From Povalibacter uvarum (lineage in GTDB: Bacteria > Pseudomonadota > Gammaproteobacteria > Steroidobacterales > Steroidobacteraceae), in NCBI RefSeq assembly GCF_014202975.1, contig NZ_JACHHZ010000001.1:186001-250000 (forward strand): DNA of 64,000 nucleotides. The letters run 5' to 3'. Both the position numbers and the translations under genes were made by a program. A model generated the notes under the pieces. The model was not told the origin of the DNA. It saw only the letters and a list, made by a program, of their open reading frames with translations, and ran no database searches. Below, piece by piece: positions 26,463-34,800 of this stretch (position 1 is the first letter of the stretch; every line of letters begins with the position of its first letter).

Positions 26463-27407
26463 ATGGCTATGACTCAACGCAAGCCGCGCATCGCAGTGAT
26501 CGGCAGCAACATGGTCGATCTTGTTACGTACGTCGACCGCATGCCCGCTCGGGGCGAAACGGTCGAAGCGCCGAGCTTCGAGATCGGACACGGTGGCAAG
26601 GGCGCCAACCAGGCGATCGCAGCCGCGAAACTAGGTGCCGAAGTGCTGATGGTGACCAAGGTCGGCGACGATATGTTCGCCGACAACACGATCCGCAACC
26701 TGCAGAAGTTCGGCGTCGACACAAAATACGTCGAGCGAGTCCCCGGGAAGCCGAGTGGTGTGGCGCCGATCATGGTCGAACCGTCGGGCGAGAACTCGAT
26801 CCTGATCGTCAAGGGCGCGAACGCCGATCTTTCGCCAGCCGACGTGCAGCGTGCGGCAGCAGATCTCAAGACTTGCGACCTCATCCTGCTCCAGCTCGAA
26901 GTGCCACTCGAGACTGTCTATGAGGCGCTGGCTTTCGGTAAGGCGAACGGAGTGAAGACGCTGCTCAATCCGGCACCGGCAACGCCTGGGCTCGACCGAA
27001 GCAAGGTCAGCGAAGCGAGCTTCTTCGTGCCGAACGAGTCGGAGCTGGCGATTCTCACAGGCATGCCGGTCGAGACGGAAGCGCATATTGCCGATGCCGC
27101 GAAGAGCCTGGTCGCGCAAGGCGTCGGTACAGTCATCGTGACAATGGGTGCGCGTGGCGCGCTGCTCGTTACGAAGACGCAGGTCGAGCGCATTGAGCCG
27201 ATCAGCGTGAAGGCTGTGGATACGACTGGCGCAGGCGATGCTTTCGTCGGGAGCTTTGCGCGGTATTTCGCGGCCGGTGAGTCGCTGCAATCAGCGCTCG
27301 GTCGGGCGGTGCGCTACGCCGCGGATTCGGTCACACGTCGTGGGACGCAGAAGGCGTATGCGACGGAGGCGGAGTTTGCGAAGTTCTGCGAAGGGCTCGG
27401 CGGCTGA
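26463..27407 (+). CDS. PfkB-family sugar kinase (ribokinase/deoxyribokinase-like)
   Basis: A 314-residue ribokinase-fold protein: 'GSNMVDLVTYVDRMPARGET' and 'GGKGANQA' are the N-terminal PfkB signature, 'LNPAPA' and 'PNESELAILTG' follow, and 'DTTGAGDAFVG' holds the catalytic Asp and anion hole. It starts 5 bp after the aldehyde dehydrogenase stop. Because the operon also encodes DeoC, phosphorylation of 2-deoxyribose to the 5-phosphate is the simplest role, which would make it functionally a deoxyribokinase; ribose is the alternative. Confidence 0.9.
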   Translation: MAMTQRKPRIAVIGSNMVDLVTYVDRMPARGETVEAPSFEIGHGGKGANQAIAAAKLGAEVLMVTKVGDDMFADNTIRNLQKFGVDTKYVERVPGKPSGVAPIMVEPSGENSILIVKGANADLSPADVQRAAADLKTCDLILLQLEVPLETVYEALAFGKANGVKTLLNPAPATPGLDRSKVSEASFFVPNESELAILTGMPVETEAHIADAAKSLVAQGVGTVIVTMGARGALLVTKTQVERIEPISVKAVDTTGAGDAFVGSFARYFAAGESLQSALGRAVRYAADSVTRRGTQKAYATEAEFAKFCEGLGG

Positions 27408-27416
27408 CAGCCACTG

Positions 27417-27483
27417 GTCATTCCCGCGCACGCGGGAATCCATCTTGGCTCCAAGGCGTGTATTTCCGCTTTCGCGGCAGTAA
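27417..27483. repeat. REP-like hairpin pair
   Basis: GTCATTCCCGCGCACGCGGG (27417 on) is followed by a diverged mirror copy, TTTCCGCTTTCGCGGCAG, ending near 27483. It lies 10 bp after the kinase stop, at the end of the transport/catabolic operon, a location suited to transcription termination or mRNA 3'-end protection. The first codons of the longest frame for the DMT protein fall inside it. Confidence 0.8.
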
Positions 27484-28432
27484 GCTCCCGTATTCTCTCA
27501 TCAGCAATATCAACACTTTGGCGATTCCCCACCCCACGGACCACCGCCCGGTCCTCGGCATCTCGTTCAAGCTCGCTTCGGTCTGCCTGTTTGCCGGGAT
27601 GACGGTCTGCGTGAAGTTCCTGGGACGGGAGATCCCGGCCGGCCAGACGATCTTCGTCCGCGGCCTCGTCTCGATGCTGGTTCTTGCGCTGATCGCATGG
27701 CGCACGAACGCGCTGCATTTGCTGAAGACGAACAACTGGCAATCGCACGCACGCCGTTCGCTCTCGGGCACGGCCAGCATGTTCTGTCTGTTCAACGCGC
27801 TGACGATGATCCCGCTGGCGGACGTCACCGCCATCTCGTTCACGACGCCGATGTTCATCACGGTTCTGGCGATGATTTTTCTCGGCGAACGAATTCATCG
27901 CTTTCGCTGGACCGCGCTCGGGTTCGGATTCCTCGGCGTCATCATCATGATCGGCCCGCATCTGACTTTCGACGCAGAAGCCACCCCCGGTGTGCTCACC
28001 GCGTTGGGTGGTGCGCTGTTCTCCGCGGTCGCAATGATCTTCCTGCGTCGCATGAGCGGCGGAGAGCATGCAGTCACGATCACGTTCTATTTCTCGCTGA
28101 CATTCACGATCTGCGCCGGGCTCACTTCGCTGCAGGGTTGGCCGATGCCAACGCCGATGCAGTGGCTGTTCATTCTGGGCGCCGGCCTGTTCGGTGTGTT
28201 TGGCCAATTGCTCATGACGTACGCCTATCGTTACGCGGAGGCGTCGACGATTGCGCCGCTCGACTACAGCAACATGATCATGGCTGTCGTGCTGGGGTAT
28301 TTGTTCTTCGGCGAGATTCCGACTGTCTATGTCTGGATTGGTGCACCGCTCGTCGTGGGTGCAGGCCTGTTGATCCTGTGGCGTGAGTACGCGCTGAAGA
28401 AACAGCTGAGTTCCACGCCCGCCGAGAAATAG
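27458..28432 (+). CDS. DMT-superfamily (EamA) transporter
   Basis: The product has ten hydrophobic helices in two EamA halves, with 'FKLASVCLFAGMTVCVKFLG' as helix 1 and 'IAPLDYSNMIMAVVLGYLFFGEIP' as the typical helix 8-9 motif. Family members export metabolites or amino acids. The start is uncertain: the ATG at 27458 lies in the REP element and gives an unlikely charged leader, and TTG 27518 is a reasonable alternative just before the conserved part; neither has a strong ribosome binding site. Confidence 0.82.
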   Translation: MYFRFRGSKLPYSLISNINTLAIPHPTDHRPVLGISFKLASVCLFAGMTVCVKFLGREIPAGQTIFVRGLVSMLVLALIAWRTNALHLLKTNNWQSHARRSLSGTASMFCLFNALTMIPLADVTAISFTTPMFITVLAMIFLGERIHRFRWTALGFGFLGVIIMIGPHLTFDAEATPGVLTALGGALFSAVAMIFLRRMSGGEHAVTITFYFSLTFTICAGLTSLQGWPMPTPMQWLFILGAGLFGVFGQLLMTYAYRYAEASTIAPLDYSNMIMAVVLGYLFFGEIPTVYVWIGAPLVVGAGLLILWREYALKKQLSSTPAEK

Positions 28433-28577
28433 CGCGGTCGAATTGCATACTTGACGCCAATCGCAAACAGCTGCGAAGGAGTGCGTTGCGTCATCGGAAC
28501 CCATCGCAACGGAGCACGTTCCCTCAATACGCTTACGTGGCGATCACATCAGTCGACACTGACAGGAGGGCGGCCGG

Positions 28578-28994
28578 ATGACTACATCGACCAACAACGG
28601 CAGTGCGCATGACTTCGTCGAGTCGGTGCACGGAGTTCGATATCACACGAAAGACGTCGCGCGAGCCGTGGCCTTCTACACGACGCATCTGGGCTTCGAT
28701 CTCAAGCACCGTCAGCTGCCGGCATTCGCGAACGTTTCATTCGGCGACGTGAGCATCCTGTTGAGCGGGCCGGATGCATCCGGCTCGCGGCCCATGCCGG
28801 ATGGGAAGCATCAGGAGCCGGGTGGGTGGAATCGTGTCGTGCTCAGGGTAAAGAACCTGCTGTCGTTCATCGACGAACTGAAGAGCGCAGGAATTCGGTT
28901 TCGCAACACCGTCGAATCCGGCCCGGGCGGAAAGCAGATTCAGATCGAGGATCCGGATGGGAATCCGATCGAACTGTTCGAGCCCGCGAGATAG
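28578..28994 (+). CDS. VOC-family protein
   Basis: A 138-residue single-fold glyoxalase-like protein: 'VHGVRYHTKDVARAVAFYTTHLGF' begins the first module and 'QIQIEDPDGNPIELFEPAR' ends the second with the metal-ligand Glu. A strong ribosome binding site (CAGGAGGGCGG) precedes ATG 28578. It is a stand-alone gene with its own 145-bp upstream region and marks the last ordinary gene before the conflict island. Confidence 0.85.
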   Translation: MTTSTNNGSAHDFVESVHGVRYHTKDVARAVAFYTTHLGFDLKHRQLPAFANVSFGDVSILLSGPDASGSRPMPDGKHQEPGGWNRVVLRVKNLLSFIDELKSAGIRFRNTVESGPGGKQIQIEDPDGNPIELFEPAR

Positions 28995-29399
28995 GGCCAG
29001 CTACGCGCAGAAGGCTCTGATGCGTTCGAACTCGCGATAGGCGAAGGCGGCAGCACCGTCAGTGCGAGCAGGCGGGGAGAGACGTCGAGATGGGAAAGCC
29101 GGGCGGACGTTCTGCAGGTCCGGCCAAGGCGGCCGAAACGCCTTGGACAATCCCTGGCCGGCCATGCCGGTCTCATCCTAAAGGACCAATTATCCTAGCT
29201 GACAGATGAGACAGAACCGAGGGCCGTGACACTATAAAGATGATTCCGGGTATCAGTCCAAAGGGTCAATGGAGCCGGCCCCGGACACGCCCCACCACCG
29301 CATGACACTTCAGTCGCTTGCTTTCCACCATTCCGCGCGGATACTCGTATGGTGGAGCGCACGCTCCAGGTATGGCACGCACGGAACCGGCAAGCGGGC
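28995..29399. other. Gene-poor boundary region upstream of the conflict operon
   Basis: About 405 bp without a supportable gene. The rightmost half is relatively AT-rich around 29175-29200 and contains the inverted repeat described separately and a TATAAA at 29233-29238 that could serve as a promoter -10 element, with no good -35. Short antisense frames here show no family features. It is the left edge of the accessory island; no integrase, tRNA or IS ends were seen. Confidence 0.5.
29170..29212. promoter_or_regulatory. Inverted repeat, possible operator of the conflict operon
   Basis: GTCTCATC at 29170-29177 is mirrored by GATGAGAC at 29205-29212, and the 27 bases between contain ATCCTA twice and the partial palindrome AGGACCAATTATCCT. 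The element lies about 20 bp upstream of TATAAA and about 190 bp upstream of the first island gene. A repressor site is one reading; the remnant of a mobile element is another. No cognate regulator gene is present in the island. Confidence 0.35.
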
Positions 29400-30782
29400 A
29401 TGGCTATAAGACCACGCAGGGTGTTCATTTCGTTTACCGCCGAAGATTTGGGCGCCCACGCCGACAGCGTGGTCGACGTGTTGCGGCAGATGGAATGGAT
29501 TGCGATCGATCACCGAGACTGGGCTCCTACCGGTGAGCGCAGCGTCGCCGCATGCCGGAAGAAGCTCGAAGAGTGCGACATCGTTGTACTGCTGGTCGCG
29601 CATCGCTACGGCTGGGTACCTCCTGTTCGACAGGACGGCGACGGTCGCACCAGCATCACCTGGCTGGAGTATCGGTGGGCCCGTGAACTCGGCAAGCCGG
29701 TCGTGCCGCTGCTCTCCGACCCCAAGGGATCTTGGTCCGTCGCGTGGCTCGAAAAGTGCTTTGAAGCCACGCGGCAGACGGAGATCGCTGAGTTCCGCGC
29801 GGAAGTTGGCGAAACCATCGCTGCCTTCTTCACGGAGGAGCCGGGTTCGGTCCTGCAGAAGCTGGAAGCCGGCCTGAGGGCAGCGGCTGAGAACATCGAG
29901 CACGCGCGTGCCAACGCACTTGGGGCCGGCGATCGGCAGCGTACCCTCGCGACGATTCTGCCGCGGAAGTTGCCATACCTGTGCGACCGAAGTCTGCAGT
30001 CCTTCATTCTGCGTCTCAGGATTGCCGAACACATTCGTTGGAACCCCACGCGCCCGTTGCTATGTGTCGTTCACGGCGATGCCCGTGAGGCACATGCACC
30101 ATTTGTCGAGCGAGTCGAAGAACAACTGCTGCCCGAACTGCTGCCGCGTGTGCAGTTGCGTGGAGAGAGTCGGTTTGCCTATCTCGATCGCCTCGAGCCC
30201 GCGGAAGTGGATGCCTTCGCGCGCGGGTTGCGGATGGAGATGGGCGACAAGCTGCAACTGCAGTTCGCGAACGACCGTGAGCTGATCGAATCGTTGCAGG
30301 ATTCGCGGCTTGGAGCCCTGATCGCCGTTGTACAGGTGCGCGCAAAGGAATGCAGGCGCGCACCGGCGGCGATCTTCGACGCTATTCATGGCTACTGGCG
30401 CAACTTTCCGGCGACCGCCAGGCAGATGCTGGTGGGGTGCATCATCTCGGTGAAGTATGACGACGCCGAACAATCCGGACTCATGAGTTGGCTGCCTGGC
30501 ACCAAGCGCGAGCGAGCGCGCGACGCGATCCGCCTTGCCCTACGCGAGCTGCAGCAACGCAACGGCACGATGAGCCAAGCACCGGTTTGCGTTTTGCCCG
30601 AACTGCAGTCGGTGACCAAGCAGGATCTCGAGCAATGGGTGGGTACGGTGCGCACCAAACTGCCCCGGCATTTCGCTGAAAGCGACTATGTAGAAATGTT
30701 CGGCCACGCTGATGTTGCAACGATGGATGCGGTGATCAACTACCTGCAGAACTGGATCGGCCAGAGTGTGAACACAGCATGA
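29400..30782 (+). CDS. DUF4062-inactive STAND (iSTAND) conflict-system protein
   Basis: The 460-residue protein begins with a DUF4062 (TIR-like) domain, residues 5-105: 'RRVFISFTAEDLGAHADSVVDVL', 'CDIVVLLVAHRYGWVP', 'TWLEYRWARELGKPVVPLL'. A helical linker (140-185) leads to a domain whose start 'LPYLCDRSLQ...RPLLCVVHGDAREAHAPFVERV' (190-240) matches the inactive STAND modules described from bacterial conflict systems: a P-loop-like strand in which the glycine-lysine motif is replaced by HGDAREAH (225-232). ATG 29400 is chosen over 29349 because the domain begins there. It overlaps the MoxR ATPase gene (ATGA), so it is likely the sensor or adaptor of that ATPase. Confidence 0.75.
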   Translation: MAIRPRRVFISFTAEDLGAHADSVVDVLRQMEWIAIDHRDWAPTGERSVAACRKKLEECDIVVLLVAHRYGWVPPVRQDGDGRTSITWLEYRWARELGKPVVPLLSDPKGSWSVAWLEKCFEATRQTEIAEFRAEVGETIAAFFTEEPGSVLQKLEAGLRAAAENIEHARANALGAGDRQRTLATILPRKLPYLCDRSLQSFILRLRIAEHIRWNPTRPLLCVVHGDAREAHAPFVERVEEQLLPELLPRVQLRGESRFAYLDRLEPAEVDAFARGLRMEMGDKLQLQFANDRELIESLQDSRLGALIAVVQVRAKECRRAPAAIFDAIHGYWRNFPATARQMLVGCIISVKYDDAEQSGLMSWLPGTKRERARDAIRLALRELQQRNGTMSQAPVCVLPELQSVTKQDLEQWVGTVRTKLPRHFAESDYVEMFGHADVATMDAVINYLQNWIGQSVNTA

Positions 30783-31795
30783 GCGACTCAACGATCAAGG
30801 GCGACTTCCCTTTCATTGGCATTGATGCCGTCCCCCCAGGAGAACCACTCGACCTGCCTGCTCCCGATATCGAGAGGCAGGACGATCCCGCCGGCTATCT
30901 GCTGGACCAGCCGCTGGTTGATGCCATCAACGTGGCACTACTGCTCGGACGGCCGCTGCTTCTGATGGGCGATGCAGGGACCGGAAAGACCCAGCTAGGG
31001 CACCGCCTGGCCTGGCAGCTCGGGTTCGGTAAGGCGCTCATCTTCAATACCAAATCGACCAGCGCGGCGCGCGACCTGTTCTACGCGTTCGACACGTTGC
31101 GCCGATTTCATGCCGCTCAGACCGGGGAGGGCAGCACCAACAACCTCGACTACCTCACTTACAACGCACTCGGCGAAGCGATCTTGCAATCACATCCCCG
31201 CAGCGCAGTGGCCAACGTGCTCCCGGAAGGGTTTGAGCACATTGGCCCGCGCCGCTCAGTGGTGCTGATCGACGAGATCGACAAGGCGCCCCGCGACTTC
31301 CCGAACGACCTCCTACATGAAGTCGACAACATGTCCTTCCGCATCCCTGAGTTGCGCAACGTGGAGGTGAAAGCAGCCAGGAACATGCGTCCTGTGCTGG
31401 TGCTCACCAGCAACTCGGAAAAGAACCTGCCCGATGCGTTCTTGCGGCGTTGTGTGTTCTACAACATACCGCTCCCGGAGGGCGACCGGCTCGTGAGGAT
31501 CGTGCGACAGCGCGTGGGCGCGTTTGCGGACGGCACCTGCCCGCTCCTGGAAAGCGCACTCTCATTCTTCAAGACGGTGCGCTCCCGCCTCTTGCGCAAG
31601 ACACCCGCAACCGCGGAGCTGATCAACTGGCTGCATGCATTGACCGCCGCCGGCGCGCGCAGCGATCAGACACTCAAGGAGGCTGCACCTGCGCTCAAGG
31701 CCAGCATCTCGACTCTCGCGAAGACTCGCGAAGACGCCGACGAGCTCGCTCTGCTCGTGAAGGAGTTCCTGGGCGAGAAGACGGCGGCGAACTAA
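30779..31795 (+). CDS. MoxR-type AAA+ ATPase
   Basis: A 338-residue AAA+ ATPase with Walker A GDAGTGKT (64-71), Walker B VVLIDEIDKA (161-170), sensor 1 at T210-N212 ('VLTSNSEKN') and an arginine-finger pair in 'DAFLRRC' (219-225). 'NDLLHEVDNMSFRIPEL' is the pre-sensor region usual in MoxR proteins. MoxR ATPases work with vWA-domain partners as chaperone-like remodelers; the next gene encodes a vWA-like protein. Both neighbours are in the same operon: 4-bp overlap before, 13-bp gap after. Confidence 0.88.
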   Translation: MSDSTIKGDFPFIGIDAVPPGEPLDLPAPDIERQDDPAGYLLDQPLVDAINVALLLGRPLLLMGDAGTGKTQLGHRLAWQLGFGKALIFNTKSTSAARDLFYAFDTLRRFHAAQTGEGSTNNLDYLTYNALGEAILQSHPRSAVANVLPEGFEHIGPRRSVVLIDEIDKAPRDFPNDLLHEVDNMSFRIPELRNVEVKAARNMRPVLVLTSNSEKNLPDAFLRRCVFYNIPLPEGDRLVRIVRQRVGAFADGTCPLLESALSFFKTVRSRLLRKTPATAELINWLHALTAAGARSDQTLKEAAPALKASISTLAKTREDADELALLVKEFLGEKTAAN

Positions 31796-31808
31796 CCGGC
31801 GGCACGAC

Positions 31809-34800
31809 ATGCTGACGGTAGAAGACCTGGTAGACCTCGGTCGCGAACTGCGTCGCGACAAGTTCAGTCTCGCGTCGCACCAGTACCTTGCTGCCCGTCA
31901 AGTGCTGTTGCATCTCTCGATCTGCGACGCACCTCTACGGCTGGATCTCGAGCGTGTCGGCAGCTTCCTCGCACCTATTTTCTGCACCAGCGCCGCTGAG
32001 CAGCGTCGTTTCCCGGCCGTCTATCGACGCTGGCTCGAACGCCGCTACCCTGCGGCAATTGCTGCATCGACTCCGCAGCCAACCGCGCGCGTGGCACCCG
32101 AAGTGCGGCGCTTCGGCAAGGGGCGATGGCGATGGCAGGTCTTCATCGCTCTGTTCGCAATCTTATTCGCGCTCATAGTGGGCTGGGCTGCTTGGCAGCA
32201 TTGGCGCGAGCGCGAGCTGACCGGCGTCGTCACGGTGCTTGGCGATTTTTTCGAACAGGAGTCAACAGCGCACCAGGCCCCTCCGCTGGAGGGTGCGGTA
32301 ATAACGCTTGGAGCCGCGACAGCCGTCACCGACGCAAACGGGCGTTACTCCTTGCCGGTGCGCGCAAGTTCATTCCCCGCACTAGCGACAGCGACACTGG
32401 ATGGCTACGAGCCGAGTACGCTTGCTATCGGCACGGACTTCGCCGCGCAGCGCGAACTTCTATATCTTAGAACGGGACTGGAGCCTCTGGCTCAAGCGAA
32501 CTTCGCGCTCCTTCCAACTCCCCCGGAGCCAACGACAACCAAGATTTCTATTGAGGAACCACCGGTCGCCCAGGCGCCCGCGATCCGCATCGGTGCGCCC
32601 CGCACTTTCGATCTCAAGGCGATCGTGCCTCCGCTGCGCTGGTGGAAGCTCATCATATGGAGGGATGCGGCGCTCGCTGCCGCGCCGGTCTTCGCTTTTC
32701 TCGCCTGGCAAGGGTGGCGGCGTCGGCGCCGGCCAGTGCTGCAACGGCTGACGAGCAGCACGCCCCCGCAGCTCAGCAATGTACACCTGCAAAACGGGGC
32801 AGCGACGTTCGCGGAGTCGCTGCCGCTGCGTCGTCTCGCTCAAGCACTGCGTCGGCGTCGGCTCGTCGAGTCGGACGATCTGCGCGTCGAGCCAACTATC
32901 GCCGCGACGGTGATGAAGGGCGGAGTCTTCACGCCGATCCGTGGTGCGAATCGCGAACCTGACTATATCGTGCTGGTGGACACGGCATGCCAATCCGACC
33001 ACCAGGCACGACTTGCGCAGGAGCTGATCAACGATCTGACACGCAGCGACGTACAGATCGAGCGCTGGACGTTCGACAAGAACCCGGCGCTGTGTCGGAA
33101 GCTTTCCCTTCAAGGACTGCCGTTCACTCCGGCGCGCGCGAGCAACGCTGCGCAGCGTCTGCGGGCCCAGGCAATCGTAAGTCTCGAGGAACTCCATGCC
33201 CAGCATCCGGATCATCGCCTGTTGATCTTCAGCGATGGTGCGGGCCTGTTCAATGCGTTTGACGGCTCATCGATCGATGCTGTCGAGACGTTGATGAAGT
33301 GGACGCAACCGACGTTGCTCACGCCGAAGCCCTTGGTGCAATGGGGCGAAAGAGAATGGTCACTCGACCGGCTGGGTTGCACCGTGCTGCCGGTGACTCG
33401 CGACGGACTGCTCGTCTTGATGGGAGTTTTCGCGGGCGCGCCCGAACGCAAGTTCACTGGCCCGACGGCTCATCGCCCGCCCGAGCGCAGTTACGAGCTG
33501 GGCGCACGACGCTTCGTGCAACGAGACGCGCCGTCTGCGTCCGAAGTTGCGCGCCTGCTGGCGGACTTACGGAGCGACCTGGGGCGCCGAGGCTTCGCGT
33601 GGCTCGCCGCCTGCGCCGCATATCCAGAGGTCCATTGGGGCGTCACGTTGAGGCTCGGTGTAGCGCTCCTTCCCGATCGTTCTGAAATGGAGAGCGCGCT
33701 GCCGCGCCTGGCGCGCCTCATCTGGTTCCGCGAGGCATTCATGCCGGACTGGCTTCGCGAGGCGTTGCTCGACGAGCTCTCGCCAGAGGACGAGGCGCAG
33801 ACTCGCGCACTGCTGCAGACCATGCTCGCCAGCGTCTCGAGTGCGGCGGGCGGTGAGATTCCATTGCGCATCGCGCTTGCACCGCCACCAGCGACTGGGC
33901 GGTTTGCTGCTGTCACCCGAGCAATCCGCGAGCAATGGCGACGCTGGCAAGTGTGGCGGCGCTCCGAGGCGATTGTTCGCGCAGCAACTCCCGACAGCCC
34001 GTTGCGTGACTACGTGTTCCTGCGATTCCTCTCAGGCAGCAAGCTCGGACGACTGTCGCTTGCTGCGCCTGCCTCGTTGCTGCAGCTGCTGTTCCGCGGG
34101 GGCAGCCCGCTGCTCGGCTTCCGGCCCACGCTCGTGTTCGCATTGGCCTGCATTGCCAGCATTTTCATCGCGGTCGCCACGAACCCTATTCGTACCGGTC
34201 AGTATCACACCGTCGCCACGCACGCACGCTTCAGTGCGAATGACGCGACTCTTATCGTCCCATTCGTGTCGGGAGTCGATAGCGAAGAGGCGGGCGATAG
34301 TCTGCTCGCGCTGACGGGCACGGTAACGTTCGATCTGCGCGAATCGGCAGTCAGGACGCGACTCCTCAAGGAGGCCGGAGCACCGCTGGAGATAAGTAGC
34401 GATGGGCGGTGGCTGGCGGTGGCCAACTCCGACGACGACACGATCGCAGTGTGGGACCTCGACCGCATGGCCAGGGTGGGTAGCTTCCCGGCCCAGTGCA
34501 GCGAGCCGATATTCAGGCGGTGCGCCACCTTCAGCGCTGATGGTCGGTACCTGGCGTACGCGTCCACTGCAGGAGACAGTGTCGTGCTGTGGGACGTTGC
34601 GAACGGGCGGATCGCTCGCACGCTGCAAGAGCCAGCTGTCACAACGCCCGAAGCGCTGGCATTCAGCGGCAATGGCCGCTCCTTGGCTGTCCTGCAAAGA
34701 GATGCCCTCGTAATGTGGGACTTGAGCAGCGGCACGCCCTCGCGAATCCTCAACGACGGTAGCGACGGCACCATCGACCTCAGCAGGTCGGGCCGCTGGC

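Noticed and set aside
28995..29399. Insertion sequence remnant at the left edge of the island
   Set aside because: There is an inverted repeat but no transposase similarity in either strand and no target duplication that I could see.
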